Source: Eubacteriales bacterium
Lineage (GTDB): Bacteria > Bacillota > Clostridia > Christensenellales > CAG-138
Assembly: GCA_030695285.1 (NCBI GenBank)
Contig: JAUYTF010000393.1
Coordinates: forward strand, 1-11,116
DNA length: 11,116 nucleotides
Reading direction: 5' to 3'
The notes under the pieces were generated by a model. It ran no database searches and was not told the DNA's origin. It saw only the letters and a program-made list of their open reading frames with translations. Below, piece after piece: positions 1-6,694 of this stretch. Numbering within the stretch: position 1 is the stretch's first letter; the number at the start of each line of letters is the position of its first letter. A program made the translations under genes and the position numbers.

Positions 1-824
1 TTTCCATCCACCCGCGCAAGGGCACCAATACGATTCTCGATCACAAAGCCTCAACGCGCATGCGTACGGTCGTATCGTCATATGGCACGTTCTCCACCAA
101 AAAAAGCCACACCAAGGGCGGCGGACTCGTGAAGACCATCGACAAAAACACGCTGGTCGGCCCCGACGCGGTGGAGACCTTTCTCAAGGAAGACTTCACG
201 ACAAATGCGCAGAACGTCGCTTTTGTCTTTGAAAAACAGAGTCTGACCGATCCTGCGCTACACATGCGGGACGCGATCACCTATTTTTCCGGTATCCGCG
301 CGGCGACATATAAGGAAGATTTCGTGATCCGCAAAGGCAAATGGACGAAGAACATCGTGCACGCGGCGGGTATCCAGTCCCCCGGCATCACGGCGGCTCC
401 TGCAATCGCCGTAGATGTCAGCCGGATGGCGGCAGAGGTGCTCTCCGAAACACGCGAAGTAAAGCAAAACGAAAAATTCAACCCCATGCACAAGCGCATT
501 GTCTGCGCGAGCGAACTGGACGACGAGGTGCGGGACGCATTGATCCGCGAAAACCCGGACTATGGCGAGATCGTTTGCCGCTGCGAGCAGATCAGCCGCG
601 GCGAGGTCATCGATGCGCTGCATCGAAGCGTCCCCTGCGACACGCTCGACGGCGTACGTCGCCGCGTTCGACCCGGCGGAGGGCGTTGTCAGGGCGGGTT
701 CTGCGGGCCTCTGGTGCTGCAGATCATCGCGCAGGAAACGTCAGAAACGCTTGAGCAGATCGGCAAAAGCGGGCCGGGAGGCGAAGTGCTCTTTGGTTCA
801 ATCAAGGAGGTACAGCCGCAATGA
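1..824 (+). CDS. GlpA-like FAD-dependent oxidoreductase with C-terminal BFD [2Fe-2S] domain (3' part only)
   Basis: The reading frame is open to the left edge (first full codon at position 3), so this is the C-terminal 273 residues of a longer protein; the ATG at 60 is internal. The visible part has the DAO-type C-terminal region (a PRKGT segment near the start, then AAGIQSPGITAAPAIA about residues 121-136) found in GlpA-like and L-2-hydroxyglutarate-oxidase-like flavoproteins. A BFD-type [2Fe-2S] domain follows, with Cys at fragment positions 192 and 194 (CRC) and 229 and 234 (CQGGFC). The N-terminal FAD-binding Rossmann motif lies outside the window. In GlpA-type enzymes the flavin oxidises sn-glycerol 3-phosphate to DHAP and the cluster passes electrons to partner subunits. 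The stop overlaps the next start (ATGA, 821-824), indicating translational coupling. The context with a GlpB-like protein and DUF1667 supports glycerol-3-phosphate; another 2-hydroxy substrate remains possible. Confidence 0.88.
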   Translation, partial: SIHPRKGTNTILDHKASTRMRTVVSSYGTFSTKKSHTKGGGLVKTIDKNTLVGPDAVETFLKEDFTTNAQNVAFVFEKQSLTDPALHMRDAITYFSGIRAATYKEDFVIRKGKWTKNIVHAAGIQSPGITAAPAIAVDVSRMAAEVLSETREVKQNEKFNPMHKRIVCASELDDEVRDALIRENPDYGEIVCRCEQISRGEVIDALHRSVPCDTLDGVRRRVRPGGGRCQGGFCGPLVLQIIAQETSETLEQIGKSGPGGEVLFGSIKEVQPQ

Positions 825-2089
825 TGCAGGAGCAGATATTCGACGTGACCGTCATCGGCGCGGGCCCTGCGGGTCTTGCCGCTGCGCTTGCTGCCGATCA
901 TGCGGGAGCAAAAACACTGCTCATTGAGCGCGAGGCACGCCTCGGCGGCATCCTCAAGCAATGCATTCACGATGGCTTTGGTTTGGTGCGCTATAAAGAG
1001 AAACTCTCCGGCCCGGAGTATGCAGAGCGATTTATCGAACAGCTTCCGCAGAGCGGCGTTGTAACATGGACGCTTTCATTTGTGAGCCAGATCAAGCGTG
1101 ACGGCACAGACAGCATCCTCATTGTCATCACACGCGAAGGCATGAAGCAGGTTCGCACGCGTTCGCTGATTCTCGCAACAGGCTGTCGCGAGCGCACCTC
1201 GCGCCAAATCGGCGTACACGGGCGGCACTGCGCGGGCGTCTTCACCGCCGGTACCGCGCAATATTACACCAATATCCTCGGCAAACTGCCGACGAAGCGT
1301 TGTGTGATCCTCGGCAGCGGGGACATCGGCCTTATCATGGCGCGCAGGCTTACGTTGGAGGGTGCGGAGGTCGTCGGCGTTTACGAGGCGAAGCCCACGC
1401 CCAGCGGATTGACGCGCAACGTCAGCCAGTGCTTGTGGGACTTTGAGATTCCGCTCCATACAAGCAAGACCGTCACGCGTCTATTCGGTGACGCGCGGCT
1501 AGCCGCCGTCGAGATCGCAAGCGTGGACGCCTGCATGTGCCCCATCGCGGGAACGGAAGAGATCATCCCCTGCGATGCGCTGATTCTCTCTGTCGGGCTG
1601 ATTCCCGAAAACGAGCTGGCCGAGTCCATCGGCGTGCCGATTGACGCAAAGACGAAGGGCGCGGTTGTGGATGAGCATAACGAAACGCTGCTGCGCGGTG
1701 TGTTTTCCTGCGGCAACGCGCTACACGTCAATGACCTTGTTGATTATGTCTCCGAAAGCGGTGAAATCGCAGGCAAGGCTGCGGCTTCACGATCGAACTG
1801 TGCGCGCGGGCTCGTGCCTGTGGAGTGCGACAATTCGCTGCTTTATATCGTGCCGCAGCGCATCTGCCGCAATGCCGAGAAGCAGGATCGCCTCTTTTTC
1901 TTTCGTTCGGCAAGGGACATGGACAACGCGACGCTGACCATCACCAAGGGTGGAAACACGCTGTATGCGAAGAAATTTGCGCACCTGCGTCCACCGGAGA
2001 TGGAACGTCTTCCCATCCGACTCACGCCGGAACAACTGGTTGGTAACGAGCCACTGCGCTTTCACTTGGAGGACTCAGAACATGCATGA
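821..2089 (+). CDS. GlpB-like NAD(P)/FAD-dependent oxidoreductase
   Basis: This 422-residue flavoprotein has a two-dinucleotide-binding-domain (pyridine nucleotide-disulphide reductase) fold. It shows an FAD motif GAGPAGLA at 13-20, an ATGCRE segment at 119-124, a second Rossmann motif GSGDIG at 165-170 for NAD(P), and a C-terminal FAD contact region starting GNALHVNDLVDYVSESG (298-314). About 90 extra residues follow that core. The family includes the electron-transfer partners of GlpA-like enzymes, HcnB-type subunits and sarcosine oxidase alpha, so the likely role is passing electrons from glycerol-3-phosphate oxidation to a nucleotide or membrane acceptor. AAGGAGG at 804-810 lies 10 bases before ATG 821; a second ATG at 824 is an equally possible start, one codon shorter. 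The gene overlaps the upstream gene by 4 bases and the downstream one by 8. The exact acceptor is unknown. Confidence 0.88.
   Translation: MMQEQIFDVTVIGAGPAGLAAALAADHAGAKTLLIEREARLGGILKQCIHDGFGLVRYKEKLSGPEYAERFIEQLPQSGVVTWTLSFVSQIKRDGTDSILIVITREGMKQVRTRSLILATGCRERTSRQIGVHGRHCAGVFTAGTAQYYTNILGKLPTKRCVILGSGDIGLIMARRLTLEGAEVVGVYEAKPTPSGLTRNVSQCLWDFEIPLHTSKTVTRLFGDARLAAVEIASVDACMCPIAGTEEIIPCDALILSVGLIPENELAESIGVPIDAKTKGAVVDEHNETLLRGVFSCGNALHVNDLVDYVSESGEIAGKAAASRSNCARGLVPVECDNSLLYIVPQRICRNAEKQDRLFFFRSARDMDNATLTITKGGNTLYAKKFAHLRPPEMERLPIRLTPEQLVGNEPLRFHLEDSEHA
2068..2072 (+). promoter_or_regulatory. Ribosome binding site that sets the DUF1667 start
   Basis: GGAGG lies 9 bases before the ATG at 2082. 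The frame is open further upstream to 1950, but that part lies inside the preceding gene and encodes no family-like sequence, so this site decides the start. Confidence 0.8.
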
Positions 2090-2468
2090 TACAGTAAAAT
2101 CATTTCAAATAAGAGAAATTGTCTGCATCGTCTGCCCGAACGGCTGCCGCATCCGCTGCGCGCAAACACCGGACGGCCTGCAATGCAGCGGGCAAAAATG
2201 CAAACGTGGCGTAGATTATGCCGCCGCGGAGCTGACGCACCCGATGCGCTCACTCACCACCAGCGTCAAGACGGCATTTCCCGATTCCCCCGTGGTCAGC
2301 GTCCGCACGGACGGCGAAATCGAGAAAGCAAAACTTATCGATGTGGCGAAGGCACTAGGACAGGTGATCGTCGAACATCGGGTCAAGATTGGCGACATCA
2401 TCGCAAAAGACATCTGCGGTACCGGCGTCAACATCATCTGCACGAGCGACCGGCTTATGCATCCCTAA
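2082..2468 (+). CDS. DUF1667 family cysteine-rich protein
   Basis: This is a 128-residue soluble protein with a dense cysteine block: C15, C18, C22, C26, C35 and C40 (reading CIVCPNGC, then SGQKCKRG), plus C112 and C120 near the end. The arrangement CxxCPxGC followed by a CxxG-type segment and a PxRxLTT stretch (54-60) matches the DUF1667 family. These proteins typically sit directly behind GlpA-like and GlpB-like genes in anaerobes and are presumed to be the third component of that dehydrogenase. The cysteine spacing suggests metal or Fe-S binding, but the cofactor is not visible from sequence. The start at 2082 overlaps the upstream stop by 8 bases, consistent with translational coupling and one operon. 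No signal peptide or membrane segment is seen. Confidence 0.87.
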   Translation: MHDTVKSFQIREIVCIVCPNGCRIRCAQTPDGLQCSGQKCKRGVDYAAAELTHPMRSLTTSVKTAFPDSPVVSVRTDGEIEKAKLIDVAKALGQVIVEHRVKIGDIIAKDICGTGVNIICTSDRLMHP

Positions 2469-2517
2469 TTAATCTATTGGTTCTTAAACTTTTTTGCAAT
2501 ATTGACTTTTTACGATC

Positions 2518-2525
2518 GAAAGGAG
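2518..2525 (+). promoter_or_regulatory. Ribosome binding site of the AGPS-like gene
   Basis: GAAAGGAG lies 10 bases before the ATG at 2536. The 67-base gap that holds it (2469-2535) is clearly richer in A and T than its surroundings, but I found no well-spaced -35/-10 pair in it and no hairpin. Read-through from the DUF1667 gene is therefore the simpler reading. Confidence 0.75.
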
Positions 2526-2535
2526 CGAAACAACC

Positions 2536-4266
2536 ATGTCTCATCCTTATAAAGGGTTTGAACCCAACTGGGTACGCGGCGAATTTCCAAAGGACAGCTA
2601 CCGTTCCATTTTCAAGTGGGGCGCGCCGCTCACGATCAAAGCGCCGAGAGAATCCCTCTTTCGGCTCATGAAGGAAAAGTTTCATCTGTCGGACGAAGAT
2701 TTTCGCGTGTATCAGGAGGATATCGGATTCGACAAGGTCTCGTTTCAACTGCCGATTCACCTGAGCGAACGGGATCTACAAGCGTTTGCGGAGATCGTGG
2801 GGCAAGATTTTGTCCGCACGGATGACTATGCGCGACTCTCGGTGGCATACGGCAAGACGATGTATGACGTGCTTCGCCTTCGCAATAAGATCGTCGAAAA
2901 CGTGCCGGATGCGGTGCTGTACCCCGACACGAAAGAGCAGATTGAGCGGATCGTCTCCTACTGCGCCGCGCTCAAAATTCCCGTCTATGTCTACGGCGGT
3001 GGTTCTTCGGTTACGCGCGGGGTTGAGTGCGTCAAAAACGGTATCTCGCTGGATCTCAGGCTGCGCTTCAACAAGGTCGTGTCGTTCAACGAGATCGACC
3101 AGACCATCACGGTAGAGGCGGGCATGAGCGGACCAAAGCTTGAAGAGATGCTGAACAATGCAAAAGAGCTCTTTGGTGCGAAGCGCGCTTATACCTGCGG
3201 GCATTTTCCGCAGAGCTTTGAGTATTCCTCCGTCGGTGGTTGGGTGGTGACGCGCGGTGCGGGACAGAACTCGACCTATTACGGCTGCATCTCCGATCTG
3301 GTCATGGCGCAGGAATACGCAACCCCCATCGGCAACATCAAGACCGATAGCTACCCGCGTAAAGCCACCGGCAGTGATCTGGGACAAATCCTGATGGGCG
3401 GCGAGGGTACCTATGGCGTGCTCACGCATGTGTCGCTCAAGGTGTTTCGTCATATGCCCAAGACGATCCGCCGCTTTTCCTACATGTTCAAAAATTGGGA
3501 GACGGCGCAGGCCGCCGCGCGCGAGATCATGCAGAGCGAGGCAGGCTATCCTTCCGTCTTTCGCCTTTCCGACCCCGAAGAAACCAGCGTGATGCTGCAT
3601 CTCTACGGCGTGATGGACTCTCCGCTCAAGCATCTCTTCAAACTGCGCGACTTTAAAGAGAACGAGATGTGCCTCTTCTTAGGCTTCACAAACGGCGAAA
3701 ACGGTTTTTCGCGCAACTCCGCGAAAAACGTGCGCCGCGTGGCACGCAGATTCGGCGGCATGAGCCTGACGGGTTACGTCACGCGCAGCTGGGAAAAAGG
3801 CCGCTTCAACGATCCATATATGCGCGACACCTTGCAGGATTTCGGTATCGTCACCGACACCATGGAGTGCTCCGTCAACTGGAGCAACATGGCGCAGGTG
3901 CATTCTGATGTGCGCGCGTATTGTAAGTCCCGCCCGGACACGATCTGCATGACGCATATGTCCCATGTCTATCCGCAGGGCGCAAACCTCTACTTCATAT
4001 TCATCATCAAGGAGAGCGATCCGGAAGCGTTCAAACGATATCACGCGGGCATTCTATCGGCGATCCAGCAGTCTGGCGCCGCCATGAGCCATCACCACGG
4101 CATCGGCAAGATGTTTGCGCCGTGGCTTGAGGGTTCGTTGGGGCGTAAGGAATACGACGTACTACGCACACTAAAGAACCACTTTGACCCGGATAACATC
4201 ATGAATCCCGGCGGCACGCTCGGCTTTGACCTGAAAGAAAGCGAGAAGTATTTCCCCGTCCGCTGA
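2536..4266 (+). CDS. FAD-binding oxidoreductase homologous to alkyldihydroxyacetonephosphate synthase (AGPS)
   Basis: This 576-residue VAO/PCMH-fold flavoprotein has an FAD-binding domain (about 120-310) with the loop GGGSSVTRG (154-162), and a C-terminal FAD-oxidase domain. Features recalled from animal AGPS line up in order: GHFPQSFEYSSVGGWV (222-237), the substrate-contact Arg in FRLSD (R343; human R419 region), the Tyr in ANLYF (Y486; the catalytic Tyr578 region), SHHHGIGK (518-525; the essential histidine triplet) and DPDNIMNPG near the end. AGPS exchanges the acyl chain of acyl-DHAP for a fatty alcohol, forming the ether bond of alkyl-DHAP. The histidine triplet argues against a glycolate or D-lactate dehydrogenase of the GlcD group, though a redox role in a bacterial sub-family cannot be excluded. 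It has no peroxisomal-type leader, signal peptide or membrane span, so it is probably cytosolic. It follows genes for DHAP production, and a terminator lies directly downstream. Confidence 0.85.
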   Translation: MSHPYKGFEPNWVRGEFPKDSYRSIFKWGAPLTIKAPRESLFRLMKEKFHLSDEDFRVYQEDIGFDKVSFQLPIHLSERDLQAFAEIVGQDFVRTDDYARLSVAYGKTMYDVLRLRNKIVENVPDAVLYPDTKEQIERIVSYCAALKIPVYVYGGGSSVTRGVECVKNGISLDLRLRFNKVVSFNEIDQTITVEAGMSGPKLEEMLNNAKELFGAKRAYTCGHFPQSFEYSSVGGWVVTRGAGQNSTYYGCISDLVMAQEYATPIGNIKTDSYPRKATGSDLGQILMGGEGTYGVLTHVSLKVFRHMPKTIRRFSYMFKNWETAQAAAREIMQSEAGYPSVFRLSDPEETSVMLHLYGVMDSPLKHLFKLRDFKENEMCLFLGFTNGENGFSRNSAKNVRRVARRFGGMSLTGYVTRSWEKGRFNDPYMRDTLQDFGIVTDTMECSVNWSNMAQVHSDVRAYCKSRPDTICMTHMSHVYPQGANLYFIFIIKESDPEAFKRYHAGILSAIQQSGAAMSHHHGIGKMFAPWLEGSLGRKEYDVLRTLKNHFDPDNIMNPGGTLGFDLKESEKYFPVR

Positions 4267-4272
4267 CGCTAT

Positions 4273-4300
4273 GCCCCGCCTCGCGCGGGGCTTGCTTTTT
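4273..4300 (+). terminator. Rho-independent terminator after the AGPS-like gene
   Basis: A perfect 7-bp stem, GCCCCGC (4273-4279) with GCGGGGC (4285-4291), encloses a 5-base loop and is followed by TTGCTTTTT. It starts 6 bases after the TGA at 4264-4266, separating the AGPS block from the AOR block. Confidence 0.9.
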
Positions 4301-4308
4301 GCGCTGCA

Positions 4309-4337
4309 TTGCGAATCGTAAACTTTTATGTTACAGT
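4309..4337 (+). promoter_or_regulatory. Candidate promoter of the AOR operon
   Basis: TTGCGA (4309-4314) and TACAGT (4332-4337) are 17 bases apart, each matching 4 of 6 sigma-70/sigma-A consensus bases, and the -10 is preceded by an extended TGn element (4329-4331). It lies between the upstream terminator and the ferredoxin start, where a promoter is needed. This was read by eye only. Confidence 0.42.
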
Positions 4338-4374
4338 CAAGACAACCAAATGTTAAACCGAACAATTTCAGATC

Positions 4375-4381
4375 AAAGGAG
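4375..4381 (+). promoter_or_regulatory. Ribosome binding site that sets the polyferredoxin start
   Basis: AAAGGAG lies 7 bases before ATG 4389. The frame is open back to an ATG at 4299, but that start has no such site and falls at the tail of the terminator, so 4389 is chosen. Confidence 0.85.
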
Positions 4382-4388
4382 ATCGGTC

Positions 4389-4811
4389 ATGCCGTATTTC
4401 ATCACAGGTGACTGCAACGGCTGCACAGCCTGCGCAAAGCAGTGCCCCGTGCTTGCCATCGATGGAACGCCTAAGGAGCGGTACGTCATCAACATTCGCC
4501 GCTGTGTTTCCTGCGGCGTTTGCGGGCGCATTTGTCCCAAAGGCGCGGTTCTGGACGGACACGGCAGTCTTTGCAGGAGCGTTCCGCGTTCGCAATGGCA
4601 AAAGCCTGTTGTGGACACAAAAATCTGCAGCGCATGCGGCATCTGCGTGACCTGGTGCCGCGCGGAGGCGCTGCGTATCTCTCTGCCCTCGTTTCACGGG
4701 GATATCCATGTGTTTGCCGAGCTCTATGAGCCAAACAAGTGCGTCTCCTGCGGACTTTGCGAAGAGAACTGCCCAGTCGGCGCAATTCATCTATCGGAGG
4801 TGCGCGCATGA
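4389..4811 (+). CDS. Polyferredoxin with four [4Fe-4S] motifs, electron-transfer subunit of the adjacent AOR
   Basis: This 140-residue protein is built almost entirely of ferredoxin modules. Four complete CxxCxxCxxxC motifs are present: C9-C12-C15-C19, C39-C42-C45-C49, C80-C83-C86-C90 and C118-C121-C124-C128. Motifs 1, 2 and 4 end in the usual CP, while the third ends CRAEA and lacks the proline. C62 is an additional cysteine between motifs 2 and 3. The layout of two 2x[4Fe-4S] pairs joined by a linker of about 30 residues matches the small subunit of two-subunit tungsten oxidoreductases (WOR5/WorS type), which carries electrons between the catalytic subunit and ferredoxin or another redox partner. 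Its stop overlaps the AOR start (ATGA, 4808-4811), which fits a subunit of one complex. It is too short, and lacks the CCG domains, to be GlpC. It is likely cytosolic, with no membrane span. Confidence 0.88.
   Translation: MPYFITGDCNGCTACAKQCPVLAIDGTPKERYVINIRRCVSCGVCGRICPKGAVLDGHGSLCRSVPRSQWQKPVVDTKICSACGICVTWCRAEALRISLPSFHGDIHVFAELYEPNKCVSCGLCEENCPVGAIHLSEVRA
4796..4800 (+). promoter_or_regulatory. Ribosome binding site that sets the AOR start
   Basis: GGAGG lies 7 bases before ATG 4808. The frame is open back to an ATG at 4739, but that would overlap the ferredoxin gene by 73 bases and add residues unlike AOR N-termini. Confidence 0.82.
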
Positions 4812-6694
4812 GAACGCCCGTTTACGCGATTATTGACCTCAACACACGCACGAGCGAGCGTTATGAGATTGAAGAATCGATGTATCGAAAGTACATCGGT
4901 GGCAAGATGCTCGGCGCACGGCTTTTATACGACCTCACGCCCGCGGGTATCGACCCGCTCGGGCCGGATGCAGTCGTGATCATCAACACCAGCCCTGCAA
5001 ACGGGACGGGCGCGCCCTGTTCAAGTCGCTTTAACATGACGTTTAAAAACGTGCTCACAGGCGGCATCGCCAGCAGTAACTGCGGCGGGCAGTTCGGCGT
5101 GCTGATGAAGCGCGCGGGTTATGACGGCATCATCCTGCGCGGGCAGAGCGACATGCCCTGCGTGATCTCGATTGTCGACAAGCAGATTACCATCACCGAC
5201 GCGGGCGAGCTCTGGGGCAAGGATACGGAAGAGACGCAGCAGGCGTTTCCGAAGATCTACGGCAAGCTCGTCATCGGCCCGGCAGGCGAGCACCTGGTGC
5301 GATACGCCGCCGCCGTCTCCGGCGAGCGCGTGGCGGGCAGATGCGGCGCTGGCGCGGTGCTGGGTGCAAAGAAGATCAAGGCCATCGTCGCCTACGGTAC
5401 GCAGCGGCCGCAGATCCATAACAAAAAGAAGTTTGCCAAGTACGTGAGCAAATGGGTCAAGTTCTTGCGCAATCACCCGATGACCGGCGAAGCACTGCCC
5501 AACTATGGCAGCGCGGGGCTGGTGAGCAAGGCAAACGCCACCAACGCCCTGCCCACGCATAACTTCAAATACGGTCACTTCAAAGACGCGAATGCCGTCA
5601 GTGGCGAAACGCTCGCGGACACGCGGCTCTTGCGCAACAGCTCCTGCATCTCCTGCCCCATCCGCTGCGAGCGGCGCGTCTCGGTGGACGGCAAAGACGT
5701 CAAGGGGCCGGAGTACGAAACCTGCGGGTTCTTCGGCCCGAATATCGACTGCATCAGCATGGAAAGCTTGCTGCGCCTCAACTATCAATGCGACCTGTTG
5801 GGGTTGGATACTATTTCGCTTGCCTCGACGCTCGCTTTCGCGATGGAGCTCAAGGAAAACGGCGTTGCGGACTTTGACGTTTCATTCGGCAACTCCGAAA
5901 ATCTCACCGAAATCGTTGAAAGGATCGCCGTTCGCGAGGGTAAGTACAGCGACCTTGCAAACGGCTCTAAATGGCTCAGCGAGAAATACGGCGGCAAAGA
6001 ATACGCCATGCACAGCAAGGGGCTGGAGTTGGCGAGCTATGAGCCGCGCAGTTCCGTCGGTATGGGGCTTGGCTACGCCACCAGCAACCGCGGCGGCTGC
6101 CACCTCAACGGCGGGTATCTCGCGCTGCTGGAGTCCGTTGGCGTGCTTTCGATGAACGCGCTCTCCACATCGGCCAAGCCCGCGTTTACCGCGTTTTTTC
6201 AAAATGCGTTGGAGGCGATCTCCGCCTCTGGCTTTTGCCTCTTCTCCGCGCAGTCGTTCGTTCCGGCCATTCTGTTCAAGCTAGGCCCCCATCACCGCGT
6301 GACACGCGCGGTCGGCAAGATCGCAACGCATTTGGGTTTTGGTGTGCGCGCACTTCTTTGGATGCTGCCAATACTGCGATTTAACACCGTCTACCTCTTT
6401 CCGCATGCGGAGACGCTTCGGCTCATCACCGGACTACCGTTTTACACGGGTTCGTTCGTCCGCCTCGGCGAGCGCGGTTACAACATGGAACGGCTTTACA
6501 ACTTCCGCGAAGGGTTGACGGGGAAAGACGATTCCCTGCCGGATCGCCTGACCAAAACACCGCAGGATGCAAATAACCCGAAGACTGTCGTACGACTGGA
6601 TCAAATGCTTCCGGTTTACTACAAAATCCGCGCCTGGGACGAAACCGGTGCGCCGCGCAAACGCACGTTGAGAAAACTTGGGATCAAGGCATGA
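4808..6694 (+). CDS. Aldehyde ferredoxin oxidoreductase family protein (tungsten/molybdenum bis-pterin enzyme)
   Basis: This 628-residue protein has the three-domain AOR layout. The N-terminal pterin domain contains IGGKMLGARLL (30-40), GTGAPCSSRFN (66-76) and a GPAGEH...SGERVAGRCGAGAVLGAKK region (157-189). The [4Fe-4S] ligands are C280, C283 and C287 (CISCPIRC) plus C477, matching the 288/291/295/494 pattern of Pyrococcus furiosus AOR. The first DxxGL(C/D) pterin motif is intact (DLLGLD, 329-334), but the second reads SASGFC (472-477), with Ser where Asp is usual. Candidate active-site residues are E302 or E304 in GPEYET and H432 in GGCHLNGG. The family oxidises aldehydes to carboxylic acids with ferredoxin as acceptor, or runs in reverse; the substrate cannot be read here. 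It overlaps a polyferredoxin upstream and a MoaD-like gene downstream by 4 bases each, so it is probably one coupled cytosolic enzyme system. Confidence 0.93.
   Translation: MRTPVYAIIDLNTRTSERYEIEESMYRKYIGGKMLGARLLYDLTPAGIDPLGPDAVVIINTSPANGTGAPCSSRFNMTFKNVLTGGIASSNCGGQFGVLMKRAGYDGIILRGQSDMPCVISIVDKQITITDAGELWGKDTEETQQAFPKIYGKLVIGPAGEHLVRYAAAVSGERVAGRCGAGAVLGAKKIKAIVAYGTQRPQIHNKKKFAKYVSKWVKFLRNHPMTGEALPNYGSAGLVSKANATNALPTHNFKYGHFKDANAVSGETLADTRLLRNSSCISCPIRCERRVSVDGKDVKGPEYETCGFFGPNIDCISMESLLRLNYQCDLLGLDTISLASTLAFAMELKENGVADFDVSFGNSENLTEIVERIAVREGKYSDLANGSKWLSEKYGGKEYAMHSKGLELASYEPRSSVGMGLGYATSNRGGCHLNGGYLALLESVGVLSMNALSTSAKPAFTAFFQNALEAISASGFCLFSAQSFVPAILFKLGPHHRVTRAVGKIATHLGFGVRALLWMLPILRFNTVYLFPHAETLRLITGLPFYTGSFVRLGERGYNMERLYNFREGLTGKDDSLPDRLTKTPQDANNPKTVVRLDQMLPVYYKIRAWDETGAPRKRTLRKLGIKA

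Noticed and set aside
2469..2535. Promoter in the AT-rich gap before the AGPS-like gene
   Set aside because: TTGACT at 2502-2507 looks like a -35 but no -10 lies 16-18 bases on, as that region is the ribosome binding site; other pairs are badly spaced.
2776..3633. Long open frame (285 codons) on the minus strand opposite the AGPS-like gene
   Set aside because: It lies fully antisense to a clear flavoprotein gene, has no recognisable domain, and is expected from GC-biased codons on the coding strand.
2536..4266. Flavoprotein as a GlcD-type glycolate or D-lactate dehydrogenase
   Set aside because: The SHHHGIGK triplet, the VGGWV region and the order of conserved blocks fit AGPS better; a redox function is kept only as an alternative.
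4301..4388. Possible Moco/Tuco riboswitch in front of the AOR operon
   Set aside because: Only 88 bases lie between the terminator and the start, and I see no extended set of paired helices of the kind that riboswitch needs.
4389..4811. Ferredoxin gene as GlpC, third subunit of the glycerol-3-phosphate dehydrogenase
   Set aside because: GlpC is much longer and has CCG domains; this gene is beyond a terminator and overlaps the AOR gene.
5021..5788. Long open frame (255 codons) on the minus strand opposite the AOR gene
   Set aside because: It is antisense to conserved AOR motifs, with composition typical of a shadow frame and no family features.
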